Source: Phoma sp. XZ068 (lineage: Eukaryota > Ascomycota > Dothideomycetes > Pleosporales > Didymellaceae). From it: DNA of 64,000 bases. The first letter of the stretch is position 1. Every line of letters starts with the position of its first letter. Under the pieces are notes generated by a model, which was not told where the DNA came from, ran no database searches, and saw only the letters and a program-made list of their open reading frames with translations. The DNA lies in assembly GCA_004835665.1 (NCBI GenBank), contig RBKR01000028.1:310001-374000 (forward strand), read 5' to 3'. The position numbers and the translations under genes were made by a program. Positions 32,385 through 42,881 of this stretch are shown here, piece after piece.

Positions 32385-33486
32385 ATGCGTCCGTCGAAAA
32401 ACTGCAACAGCGGCTCGAGCGACGTCAGCAGCGAAAATGGTGAGCCATAAATCTACTCTGCTATGCCAAAACTGACTGTACACTCCAGTCATACCATCCC
32501 TCCAAACAGCCGAACCTGGGCCTGCACCAATCACGGTCGCTTTCTTTTCAACGCCGAAGACAGACGAATTGAGGTCGCATATCTGTGGAACATGCAGTCG
32601 ATCGTTTGCGAGACTCGAACATCTGAAGCGACATGTCAGGTCGCATACGAAGGAGAAGCCCTTTGAGTGTCCACAATGCACAAGGTGCTTTGCGCGACGT
32701 GACTTGCTACTACGACATCAACAGAACTTACACCAACAGAGACTCCATCAACAGGACGCAATTTCCTCTGCGCCACGCAATGGATGTCGAAAGACCACGA
32801 CTGGCCTGCCACCCAACGCTACAAGAAAGGTGCGGAAGAACTCTGTGGCAAGCAGCGTAGATAGAGGTGCAAGTACTGGCACAGCCAGCATGAGACCGCG
32901 AGCAAATGCCCAGAGTCATATCGACCCGAGTGCCCTCAACAACCTTCTAGCGTCGCATGATGCTACGTTGGCTAGGGGCAGTGAAGATCATCCTGGCCAC
33001 GCCCACCACACCAGCTTGCCTGGATTAAAGGGCCCTAGTGCGTTCGGTTATGGAGATATGTCAACTTCCGTCGGTAGCCAGAGGCATCATCATGGTCTGC
33101 CGAAACTCGACGCTCACGTAGGGTTTGACTTGAGTGGAGTACAAACTGCACCCAGGAGCGGATGCAGATCCGACGAGTTTGAATTGGAAAAGTTCTTTGA
33201 CTCCTCAGGCTTGACCATCAATCCCAATCAACTGCATCGTTTCGAGGGAAATACGGCAAATCCGCAGCCACTGTTTCCCAGCCCCTTCTCGACCTCGTTC
33301 GCTGGCACCGCACTAATTGCAGACGACCTCTGTTGGAGTACTGGTCTAGGACACTGCACAATATTTCGTGGGGCCGACGAGGTCGGTATCGATGAGTTTT
33401 CGCCTTCGACAATTAGCACTATCAGCGAGAGTAGATCAAGCGAAGTGTTGGATGGATTCAGACAGCCTACCTCCGCAGCTATGTAG
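32385..33486 (+). CDS. C2H2 zinc-finger transcription factor, left copy, 2 exons, 350 aa
   Basis: Exon 1 is 32385-32439 (MRPSKNCNSGSSDVSSEN) and exon 2 is 32489-33486, joined by a 49-nt GTGAGC/CTCCAG intron; total 351 codons. Two adjacent fingers lie at residues about 50-100: HICGTCSRSFARLEHLKRHV...H (C-X2-C-X12-H-X3-H) and FECPQCTRCFARRDLLLRHQ...H (C-X2-C-X12-H-X4-H), separated by the TKEKPF linker. A basic stretch (NATRKVRKNS) and a Gly/Asp/Pro-rich C-terminal half lack known domains. The finger pair resembles ascomycete C2H2 regulators of the Adr1/Msn type. A TATA-like AAATATC lies upstream at about 32346. The intact frame suggests it is functional. Confidence 0.88.
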
Positions 33487-34489
33487 CATAATTCATTCAT
33501 CGCTCACTCTAACGACGCATATTTGTGCAAATCCCTGGGACTTGTTCTAGCTCTGCCATGGATAACTATCCGTACGCAGAAAATCCGTACAATCACAATC
33601 TGTAGGAAGCCCGCCCCTCCAAATCCGATCGGTGCTGGGAAGTGCCGGCTCAGCTCTATAAAGGCACGATGCAGTTTCAGCCTAATGCTCTTCGATGATA
33701 GCCGGGCACTCCTCATGAGCTGCGGGCTTTGCCGACCGCGCGCCATAGCGTGGGATGGCTGCAGCCGAGTGGCCGAGGCAAAGCACCCTAGAAGGGCGTC
33801 TCGAAGATCTTGTCGGCTAATTTGGCGTAGTTGAGCCCTACCGAAGCGATTGGCGACCCTAAGCGAGTGTACTGCAGCGAAGTTGAAGAACGAATGCTCG
33901 AGGTTCCTCGGTACTGGTTGTCTCTTTGAAAGGGAGAATGGATGCAGTTATATGCAGCCATTATTCTGGTTGGCTGCCTCTTCATACCTGTAAATCTTCC
34001 CGTAAACGTGGTTCACAAGCGAGCCGCCACCTCTAAATCTCTAAGAAATTAAAGGAAATAATACTTTATATGTCTAGATTTAGTAAGATTATGGTTGGGT
34101 GGGCGATTTGTTGAAACAAGTGATAGTTGGTCATTGATTGTATCTTTGTATGGGCTGGTGGGATGCAGCTCGTATATATGCGCACTCCAACTCTGGTACG
34201 TGTTTCAGCCACCACGATATTCAACACGACTCATTGGGGATCTACGTTAAATAAATAAATTAACCACATACGTGTACCACCTACATACACATTAATGCTC
34301 TCATATACATGGCACCCAGTAGTAGTGCCACCTTGCTTAAAACTAACATTAAATTAATTTTCGCAACGTCCACCATGTGAGCAACAACAATCTTGACTTC
34401 ATAAAGGAAAAGGTAAGCAGATCTCCCACCTTTACAATCTCCAGAGCCCAATCTCACGCGTATTTAAATGAACGTTTAAGGTAGTTAAC

Positions 34490-34990
34490 TTAACCGCTAG
34501 GGTTGCCATTGAAAGCAAGCTCGTTCTTGGTACCGGAGGGCAGACCGGTGATCTTATTCTTGAAGGTAAGGGCCTCAATGCGGGCGGAGAGAGCCGCAGG
34601 AGTCTTCTTGCCCTCGAGAGCAAGGAGGTAGGCAGCAAGACCAGCGACATGGGGAGCAGCCATCGAGGTACCAGATATGGTTGCCTACGTATAAATATTA
34701 GTTCGCTGCTCGATACACATGGGTGAGGGGTAGTGGTAAATGGCCTACATTGTCACCCTTCAACCAGGTAGACAGGATAGAAACAACAGGAGCAAGGATA
34801 TCAACGAGAGTACCAAAGTTAGAGAAGGAGGCCAGGCGGTCAGAGCTATCAGTGGCGCCAACAGCGAATACGGTAGGCTCAGAGGCGGGCGATAAGATGC
34901 TGGCATCCTGAGCTCCGTTACCAGCAGCGACAGCCATGAAGACACCATCAGAGACGGCATTAGCAGCAGCGGAGTTGACAGCGAAAGAAT
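34490..34990 (-). pseudogene. Subtilisin-like (S8, proteinase K type) protease fragment, left copy
   Basis: Exon pieces are about 34990-34749 and 34684-34490, joined by a 64-nt intron (34748-34685). The visible part includes [19 protein letters not shown] with the oxyanion-hole Asn, [36 protein letters not shown] and, in exon 2, ISGTSMAAPHVAGLAAY with the catalytic Ser, then KNELAFNGNPSG and stop. The signal, propeptide, catalytic Asp and His are missing, being replaced upstream by unrelated sequence near 35000. A fragment cannot be active. Confidence 0.82.
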
Positions 34991-35618
34991 AACCAGTTAA
35001 CAACACATCCTTACGACATCTACTACAGTGGCAAACTATCGCTGCGAGAGGCGATATATTTTTCTGGACTTGGATGAAGAAAGAAATCGGATTGTGCATG
35101 CATGCATGCCACTGCCAGCAGATGACATGGGTAAGTCCACGGAAACTAGACCATTTACAGCCAGACCACTATCCGAATCTTAACTTGTCATACAGATAGG
35201 CAATATCATTTTAGCTAAGTGGTAAACCTTGCAAGAAAGACAATTACTTCTAGAATTTAGGGGTGTTGCATGCCGTCTGCAATCAACACTTTACTAAATA
35301 ACACCTGTTGCTGCTAACCCTCATACCGACCAACGCTTATGAAAGCCAGCCTAACCATGTTAAACCTTAGCAACATCCTATGCACCACAAGCGGAATGAG
35401 ACCATTCTTGTATACACCTGAGTAGATTCTTAAGAAAGCGTGGGAGATGGCTCTGCACTAACTCCAGGCGAGGGCACAGAAAACGGAGCAGCTGATCGGC
35501 GTGTAAGGATGCTTGCATTGCGAGCGACAGGTGGGGATGGATGGGCGGGAGGAGTGACTGGTAGTGTTTCGAGGCTTGGAGAGGATGCCACGTCCCGGAG
35601 CTGACCGGAGGCGTATTC

Positions 35619-35694
35619 TGTTGGCAGGTCTAGAAAGTACGGTGATATCTGGATCGGAGAGACCGAAACTCTATACCTTCGGTGAGACCGAGAT
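35619..35694 (+). mobile_element. L255 LTR fragment, copy 2
   Basis: Starts at the LTR terminus TGTTGGCAGGTCTAG and matches about 76 bp (to GTGAGACCGAGA), then switches abruptly to unrelated coding-like sequence. Its first base abuts the inner end of the left arm of the inverted duplication. Confidence 0.85.
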
Positions 35695-36187
35695 TGAATG
35701 CTGTGCGACTCAAGTACATGGTAGAAGGTGCCATGTATCCTCTCGCAGAGTTCCAGAGACTTCGAGACTTTGGTCGAGTGATCGGGCGCACTGATCCTTC
35801 ATCTTTCCTCTTCCGTTGGAGCGACGATGGCCAGACCATCTCACATGGCACCAAACACGTCACTATGGACAGTTTCGCCGCTTCAGTGAAATCTTTGTGG
35901 CTGAAGCAGAGGATATCTGCCGAGAGCTGATGTACGAAAATCTTCCGCCCGTAGATCTTAGTCAGGTGAAGGATGAGATCAGCAACACCAGCCAGGGATT
36001 CTCATTCGTTCATCATCCTGGCAATCATCTATCGGAGGCTTACCTGGAGCTGTCCACCCGAGCTTGTACTACTCGTGGGAACGGGCTGTTCAGGGAAGGC
36101 CGTTGGATCTGGAAGGCAATCTTTCTCTACCTAACGAGGGTAGAGGCTTTTCTGGAAATAATTTTATTATTAGAACTTAACCCTTAG
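35682..36187 (+). pseudogene. OrsD-like / telomere-associated large protein relic
   Basis: Two overlapping frames give VEGAMYPLAEFQRLRDFGRV, FLFRWSDDGQTISHGTKHVT, MDSF, then SEIFVAEAEDICRELMYENL and LSQVKDEISNTSQGFSFVHH. This pattern (WSDDGQ, a short helical block, then ELMY) resembles the region upstream of the helicase-like part in large fungal OrsD/DUF3505-type proteins; I judge this by memory of the pattern only. A frameshift lies near 35875. It is joined to the LTR fragment. Confidence 0.4.
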
Positions 36188-36510
36188 TTAAGATAGGTAG
36201 TCTACTCTATACTCCTTACTAAAGTACTATTACTATAAGCTTTACTTAAGTAGTAACCTCTAATCTTCTATATACCTATTTATCCTAGAGAACTAACCTT
36301 AGAAGTATTTATAAGCTTTGCTTAGTCTATAACCTTGATACTCTCTATCTAGTATAAGGAAGAAAATCTACTCTAAGACTAGATTATTACAGTTAATAAT
36401 AATAGCTAGACTAATAATAAGCTTAGTTTAAACTAGATAGAGTACCTTAATGTTGAGGTCGTAAACTAAGCAAAGCTCGTGAATACTTCCAAGGTTGGTT
36501 CTCTGGGATG
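36140..36510. repeat. AT-rich island with inverted repeat showing C-to-T bias
   Basis: 36140-36440 is strongly A/T-rich and TA-rich, unlike neighbouring DNA. Within it 36281-36352 and 36433-36510 are inverted copies. Over the first ~56 aligned bases, nine of ten differences are C in one arm and T in the other (or G/A), with the AT-rich arm carrying T/A. Five of the nine lie at CA/TG dinucleotides and four at CG, the pattern of repeat-induced point mutation. Confidence 0.75.
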
Positions 36511-37379
36511 AGTGCTGGTACAGGAGGGGTTGGTATAGATGCCTAGTGAAACACCGTGACAACTATGGGGTTAACAATGAGTAGTACAGATAGTTGATCT
36601 GTCTGGCTCGAGAGTTGGGTTGATCGCCCATCTTGACAAAAGCTTCATGCATAGGGTATCCAAGACATAATCCGTTCTAATTTGCGTTCTAGGAAATAAT
36701 TGAGCGCCTGAAAGAGCTATGCTGGTATGATTCCGCTTCACTCGACATACTACATGGGTCGTCCGTTTGAATGTGGCATCTTGCGTCTCCATAGGTCAGC
36801 TAAATACTGTTGATATATCTACGTGCCGTTGGAGTGTAATCTTGCAATCGCCCAAATGGATTTCTCTCCTGCATTTATACTCTCTAACCACAGCCTTATG
36901 CCTGTATCGCGCTCAGATATATGCCTTGAGTGTATTGGCTGTCTTCCTATCAAATCACGCAATCTTCTTTGCTTGCGGATGTATGCGCTGGATTTGTTGG
37001 CCCCACTTTTTTGGGTAATGAAACGATGCTGTGCATCTTGTGAGATCTTTCTGCCCGGTCGATTATACCCTAAGGGTCAGTCGAAGTCGACCGAAAACCG
37101 CGGGACATAGAGAAAATCAAAACTCTATCATGCGAACACTAAAGTTCGATAGGCATGCTTACCTACTGTAGCCTTGGGCTCGCGGAATGGGAACGCGCGA
37201 CTTTAGCAGATTATTGATTAATTTCATCTCGGTTCAATATGAGATTAGCCACACTAATACAGTAAAGTATGAGTGTACACGCTGCATACCGGATCGAAAG
37301 ACTGTACAACCCTCCACATCGGAATTCACCAGGTACCTACATAAACGTCTAAGAAATTCATCAAAAGTCCCCGAGCCGA
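36511..37379. other. No supported gene
   Basis: One point of note: TGTCAAGATGGGCGAT (minus strand, ending near 36630) matches the first 16 bases of the Copia LTR at 44785/53570; similarity stops there, so it may be a diverged LTR scrap. Otherwise only short frames. Confidence 0.4.
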
Positions 37380-38724
37380 TTTCCCTCACGAGAATTCGGT
37401 CAAAAAGATCTTCTTCCCAAACACATGACCCTCAGCCCCGTGCGAGATCCTTCTTCCATCGCCGTCCATGACCCGTAGCAACGTAGGCCAAATAACAACT
37501 TCGGTCGGATCAAGATGACTCTCCACGCTTCTCCTCTCGAGATAGACACCGATTTGGTGTTCCACCCTTTTGTGACAGTGCTGAGGGCCACGCCAGTCAA
37601 ATTGCCAGAAGCAGGGCTGACTAAAGAGCATGAACGCAAACTTTGCGCCTGTCTTAAGAACTTCTCTAAGGTCGTTGAGGCGATAAGTGGAGGGTCGAGG
37701 TAGTGCATAGGTTTGGAGTAGGGGCTCGAGATCCTTAAGAGCGCGCTCGATGTTTGCGGTGCGCGAGTCGAAGTAGGTGAATGAGTGGCTAACGTACGCT
37801 GTATGCATGAGAGTTGCTGAGATCTGCTGCCAGCGCGAGAGGAGTGCGAAGTCGACTTTTTCAATTAGTTAATGTGCGCAAGCTTGGAGGCAGTAGCTTA
37901 CATTGCGGATGCTCAGCAGCGCCCATCTCGACGGAGAAACTCTGAAAACACTCCACGATCTCTGGAGGCAGAAACGTGCTACCCGGGCTATTACTAGGAG
38001 CAGATTCGAGGAGCAGACTCCTGCTTAAAATCGTCCAGCCGATACACAAGGTGAGAGCTCCCAATCGGGTTGTTTGATCACTCAGAAGCGCTACGATTTG
38101 AGTCCATGGGGTGCCAAGTCCGGACGTTGCGCGGTTGATGGTTCCTTGAGAAGCGCCCTTGTCTACTTGCTCGAGAGAGTAATATTTGTGGACATGGGTG
38201 GTGATGGCCTGGTAGAGCGCAGCAAACGTATCTGTTATCGTCGCCGCTAAACAGGCTCCGCGGACACCTGCATATAATGGGAGTGTTATAGGTGAAGGTG
38301 CCCTAGCTACGGTGGCCGATGGATGAGGTTGCTCAGTTGCAGCTTCTGCGTGTATCCTCTTTTGTCGAAATCTTCGCAGAAGGGAGCGTCGTTCCTTCGA
38401 CGCGTCTGAACGGGTAAAAGAGTCGGGAGATGAGGCTTGAGCTTTGACCATTGTAACTAACCGCGGTAATGGTACCCTCACGAACTACATGCGACGCTGA
38501 CGAATATATAATGTGGACTGATACGATCGAGATTGGGGAAATTAAAGTGGGTGGATGTCTTTGTCAAGCGTCCAGGTCCGGAATGCTTAACCAAGTCTTA
38601 TGTTCCATTCGGGATTCAAGCGGCCGAGACACTGTGTTCTTCACCGTTCCAGGAATGTTCGCGGCCCTGATTGAGTTGCTCGGGATACCCTGTGATGAAC
38701 AAAGGATCGGAGCCCGACCTCCAT
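37380..38724. repeat. Segmental duplication, unit 2 (partner 11733-13060)
   Basis: Direct copy of the orphan-gene unit. The right limit (GAGCCCGACCTCC, 38722) coincides with the start of a LINE fragment. Confidence 0.85.
37386..38451 (-). CDS. Orphan fungal protein, family copy 2, 2 exons, 339 aa
   Basis: Exon 1 is 38451-37902 and exon 2 is 37855-37386; the 46-nt intron has a GTAAGC donor and TGAAAAAG acceptor, giving 340 codons with stop. Compared with copy 1 it shares SSxDSxTRSDASKERRSLLR, TTHVHKYYSLEQVD and RVMDGDGRRISHGAEGHVFG, with scattered substitutions. It lacks ten residues near the exon junction (NAAVLEADKHPQ versus GAAEHPQ) and ends LTEFS instead of LPNPREGEIT. Splice sites and frame are preserved. 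The family has no motif I recognise. Confidence 0.68.
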
Positions 38725-40065
38725 AGAGACAGCAAACACAGAAGAAGCCAGAAATGCCATCCAGCAGGGCATGGACGGAGCCGAGAGACTGGCCGGAGCT
38801 GCGATCATGGAGTTCCGGGTATGGCGAGCGACCGACAATACCAGCGTGATCAAGTTCTCAATAGACAAGGACAAGGAAGCCGTATTCCGGCAGACAACAG
38901 CAGAGTGGCCCGAAGCGCAGCCCCCTGAAGCGAAATTGATTGGGCCTAAGTGGCACGCGTTCAAAGCGGACTGGACCGAAGTGGCATTGGCAATGGGACG
39001 CAGAGGCTGGTAAAGTGAGCAGATGATCTATGGAGCGGTTTGGGACAGAGATTGGAGTCGAGGTGTGTACGAGGCGATGGCTTGGACGACCGAGGCCCAG
39101 CGGACAGCACGCATCGGTGGTGATCAAGGTGGCGACGAAAGAAGATGCAGAGAAACTACTGCGGTCGGACAGCGTGACGTTCGGCGGAGGCGGGATCATG
39201 GTCTTGCCGTTCGAAGAGTGACGCCCGCCAGTGGCCTGTTTCAAGTGCAGACGGTTTGGGCACAGAGCGAGAGACTGCCTGCGGCCGGAGACGTGCGACA
39301 TGTGTGGACAGGAGGGTCATCTGCACTGTGAGACAGCCAACCTGCGGTGCGCGAACTGACAGGGCAAGCATCGGGCGTCGCACCGAGAATGCCCCGAGTA
39401 CAGGAAAGAGAAGGTCAGGACTCCTAACCGTTAACAACATTAATAGGGAGCTTCTCATGCTCCAAGCAAATATGAAGAGAAGCGAAGAAGCGCAACATGC
39501 GTTGTTCAACGACAAGGCACTGGCCGATTTTCACTTCATCCTAGGCCAGGAGCCCAGCTGTTTGCTGGCAGACGAGCAGGTGGTGATGCCGGCCGCGAAC
39601 TCGCGGTGGACGATGTTCATCGCCCAGAGCAGACTGCCGTTTTGGGTTCCGGTCCGATCGTGCATCTGGGTATCGAGAGAGGTGGCGGCGATGCAGCTGG
39701 CTGCGGACTCGGCCGATATCAGGGCGGTGGTGGCGCACGTGGGTGAAAGGAAAGTGATGGTGGTATCGGTGTACATCCCTGACCTGTGCGCATGTCGGAC
39801 GAAGGAGGAGACTGAGGATCTGAACAGCAGGCTGAACATGATCAGCGAGCTTGTACAGGACCAGTTGCTGCGCGACCCACACATGGAGATGGTGATTGCA
39901 GGCGACTTCAATCGACACAACCCGCTGTGGGGACGCAGTTATGTCAGCAATGCGCCGACGCAGGGAGAGAGCGAGCCGATCATTGACTTTATGGCGGAGC
40001 TGTCACTGCAAAGTCAACGTGCGAGCCGTGTGAACAGCTTCGCACTTGAAAATCTGGCAGCGTAA
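38725..40065 (+). pseudogene. Tad-like LINE fragment: gag zinc knuckles and endonuclease
   Basis: Plus-strand pieces: a gag-like segment (EFRVWRATDNTSVIKFSIDK), then CCHC-type zinc knuckles CFKCRRFGHRARDC and CDMCGQEGHLHC in the frame through 39230-39350 with an in-frame TGA, then an apurinic-type endonuclease domain in the frame of 39421-40065 (ILGQEPS, AVVAHVGERKVMVVSVYIP, VIAGDFNRHNPLWG). RT and RNase H are absent, and the frame closes at 40065. The GDFN motif and knuckles identify it as a non-LTR element of the Tad type. Truncated at both ends. Confidence 0.78.
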
Positions 40066-40655
40066 CTGATGGATCCAGAAATTCAATAGCAAAGTTATGA
40101 GGTATGGTCTACATATAGCCTCCGTCTACCTGCATTATGGGTGCTTGGTCAGAAGACTGCTGCCAGAGAATCCCAGCAGTTTTGCCACATGCTAAGTTGC
40201 GGGGAGACTTTCTTTGCACCGAACGGTTTCAGAGGCAGCATATTTAGAGCAGATGATTAAAAGCATAAATACTTTAAACTCGCGTCCCGCTAGCGGGGAG
40301 GACGGCCGACCCGCTCCAGCCATAGGGTTGTTCGTGGGCTGGTTTTTGATGCGGACGATGAGAAAAGGTGGCACGGTTTTGCCATTCATCGTTTGCCATC
40401 CATCGCCAGACATCAAGGTCAATTAGCGTCGACCAGAAGTTGATTTCTCCTGCTGGTAATAGACTTTGAGAATTAGATAGTGCTCTGAAAAAATGGTTGA
40501 TGGAAAGAAGACTGAGCCACATGTGGCGGCGCCTAGAACGGGCACTGTTGTGGGACGCCTAACCTAGTTCGGTAAGGTGCCGCTTATGGCGCAGGGCAAA
40601 ATCTCGACAGCTCCACCGCTCCATAACATCTCCAAACAGATCGTCGTGCTATCCG
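40066..40655. other. No supported gene
   Basis: Short frames only (40192-40522). A promoter for the 40656 gene would lie at the right end. Confidence 0.4.
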
Positions 40656-40944
40656 ATGGCCACTCCAGCCGCTTACGCTAGGTATGACCCCTCTTATGGC
40701 CGGCTATTCTACTCAGCTCGTTGCACCCTACTAACTCGTACGCAGAACCATGTTCGAATACGCCTCCGGTCAGCTCCGGGACGTGGCATCCTCTCCAAGC
40801 CTCGAAACACTACCAGTCACTCCTCCCGCCCATCCATCCCCACCTGTCGCTCGCAATGCAAGCATCCTTACACGCCGATCAGCTGCTCCGTTTTCTGTGC
40901 CCTCGCCTGGAGTTAGTGCAGAGCCATCTCCCACGCTTTCTTAA
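40656..40944 (+). CDS. Small proline-rich protein, 2 exons, 74 aa
   Basis: Exon 1 is 40656-40681 (MATPAAYAR), intron 40682-40745 (64 nt; GTATGA donor, CTACTAAC branch point, CGCAG acceptor), exon 2 is 40746-40944; total 75 codons. The product is MATPAAYARTMFEYASGQLR followed by a Ser/Pro-rich tail ending AEPSPTLS. The textbook branch point makes splicing plausible. Exon 2 from 40756 on is inside the right arm of the inverted duplication; in the left arm the same coding sequence is truncated at 35618, and exon 1 there is replaced by the L255 LTR fragment. The gene may be a 3'-truncated piece of a larger one. No known domain. Confidence 0.5.
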
Positions 40945-41385
40945 GAATCTACTCAGGTGTATACAAGAATGGTCTCATTCCGCTTGTGGTGCATAGGATG
41001 TTGCTAAGGTTTAACATGGTTAGGCTGGTTTTCATAAGCGTTGGTCGGTATGAGGGTTAGCAGCAACAGGTGTTTTTTAGTAAAGTGTTGATTGTAGACG
41101 GCATGCAACACCCCTAAATTCTAGAAGTAATTGTCTTTCTTGCAAGGTTTACCACTTAGCTAAAATGATATTGCCTATCTGTATGACAAGTTAAGATTCG
41201 GATAGTGGTCTGGCTGTAAATGGTCTAGTTTCCGTGGACTTACCCATGTCATCTGCTGGCAGTGGCATGCATGCATGCACAATCCGATTTCTTTCTTCAT
41301 CCAAGTCCAGAAAAATATATCGCCTCTCGCAGCGATAGTTTGCCACTGTAGTAGGTGTCGTAAGGATGTGTTGTTAACTGGTTGT

Positions 41386-41878
41386 TCTTTCGCTGTCAAC
41401 TCCGCTGCTGCTAATGCCGTCTCTAATGGTGTCTTCATGGCTGTCGCTGCTGGTGCTCAGGATGCCAGCATCTTATCGCCCGCCTCTGAGCCTACCGTAT
41501 TCACTGTTGGCGCCACTGATAGCTCTGACCGCCTGGCCTCCTTCTCTAACTTTGGTACTCTCGTTGATATCCTTGCTCCTGTTGTTTCTATCCTGTCTAC
41601 CTGGTTGAAGGGTGACAGTGTAGGCCATTTACCACTACCCCTCACCCATGCGTATCGAGCAGCGAACTAATATTTATACGTAGGCAACCATATCTGGTAC
41701 CTCGATGGCTGCTCCCCATGTCGCTGGTCTTGCTGCCTACCTCCTTGCTCTCGAGGGCAAGAAGACTCCTGCGGCTCTCTCCGCCCGCATTGAGGCCCTT
41801 ACCTTCAAGAATAAGATCACCGGTCTGCCCTCCGGTACCAAGAACGAGCTTGCTTTCAATGGCAACCCTAGCGGTTAA
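41386..41878 (+). pseudogene. Subtilisin-like protease fragment, right copy, oxyanion Asn deleted
   Basis: Exon 1 about 41386-41619 and exon 2 41684-41878, intron 41620-41683 (64 nt, GTAGGC/ACGTAG). The sequence matches the left copy except that VAAGNGAQDAS reads VAAGAQDAS, a 6-bp in-frame deletion that removes the Asn expected to form the oxyanion hole. ISGTSMAAPHVAG with the catalytic Ser is intact in exon 2. Like the left copy it lacks the catalytic Asp and His. Confidence 0.82.
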
Positions 41879-42881
41879 GTTAACTACCTTAAACGTTCAT
41901 TTAAATACGCGTGAGATTGGGCTCTGGAGATTGTAAAGGTGGGAGATCTGCTTACCTTTTCCTTTATGAAGTCAAGATTGTTGTTGCTCACATGGTGGAC
42001 GTTGCGAAAATTAATTTAATGTTAGTTTTAAGCAAGGTGGCACTACTACTGGGTGCCATGTATATGAGAGCATTAATGTGTATGTAGGTGGTACACGTAT
42101 GTGGTTAATTTATTTATTTAACGTAGATCCCCAATGAGTCGTGTTGAATATCGTGGTGGCTGAAACACGTACCAGAGTTGGAGTGCGCATATATACGAGC
42201 TGCATCCCACCAGCCCATACAAAGATACAATCAATGACCAACTATCACTTGTTTCAACAAATCGCCCACCCAACCATAATCTTACTAAATCTAGACATAT
42301 AAAGTATTATTTCCTTTAATTTCTTAGAGATTTAGAGGTGGCGGCTCGCTTGTGAACCACGTTTACGGGAAGATTTACAGGTATGAAGAGGCAGCCAACC
42401 AGAATAATGGCTGCATATAACTGCATCCATTCTCCCTTTCAAAGAGACAACCAGTACCGAGGAACCTCGAGCATTCGTTCTTCAACTTCGCTGCAGTACA
42501 CTCGCTTAGGGTCGCCAATCGCTTCGGTAGGGCTCAACTACGCCAAATTAGCCGACAAGATCTTCGAGACGCCCTTCTAGGGTGCTTTGCCTCGGCCACT
42601 CGGCTGCAGCCATCCCACGCTATGGCGCGCGGTCGGCAAAGCCCGCAGCTCATGAGGAGTGCCCGGCTATCATCGAAGAGCATTAGGCTGAAACTGCATC
42701 GTGCCTTTATAGAGCTGAGCCGGCACTTCCCAGCACCGATCGGATTTGGAGGGGCGGGCTTCCTACAGATTGTGATTGTACGGATTTTCTGCGTACGGAT
42801 AGTTATCCATGGCAGAGCTAGAACAAGTCCCAGGGATTTGCACAAATATGCGTCGTTAGAGTGAGCGATGAATGAATTATG

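Larger units (their letters stand above)
31617..35618. repeat. Inverted duplication, left arm (partner 40756-44784)
   Basis: The left arm carries, on the plus strand, the C2H2 factor and, on the minus strand, the subtilisin fragment; the right arm has the same content reversed. Differences are few through most of the length (single substitutions, a 6-bp deletion and a 1-bp indel), but the outermost ~150 bp (31617-31740 versus 44640-44784) are more diverged. The arm ends at GGCGTATTC (35618), immediately followed by the start TGTTGG of an L255 LTR fragment. Confidence 0.93.

Noticed and set aside
33760..33850. tRNA-like string (GCCGAGTGGCCGAGGC)
   Set aside because: No matching acceptor stem, T-arm motif or anticodon loop could be folded around it.
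36571..36792. Minus-strand frame as a Copia pol fragment
   Set aside because: Only the LTR-start-like 16 bases match; no pol motif.
39541..39920. Minus-strand frames over the LINE endonuclease
   Set aside because: They are antisense shadows of the GDFN-containing endonuclease frame.
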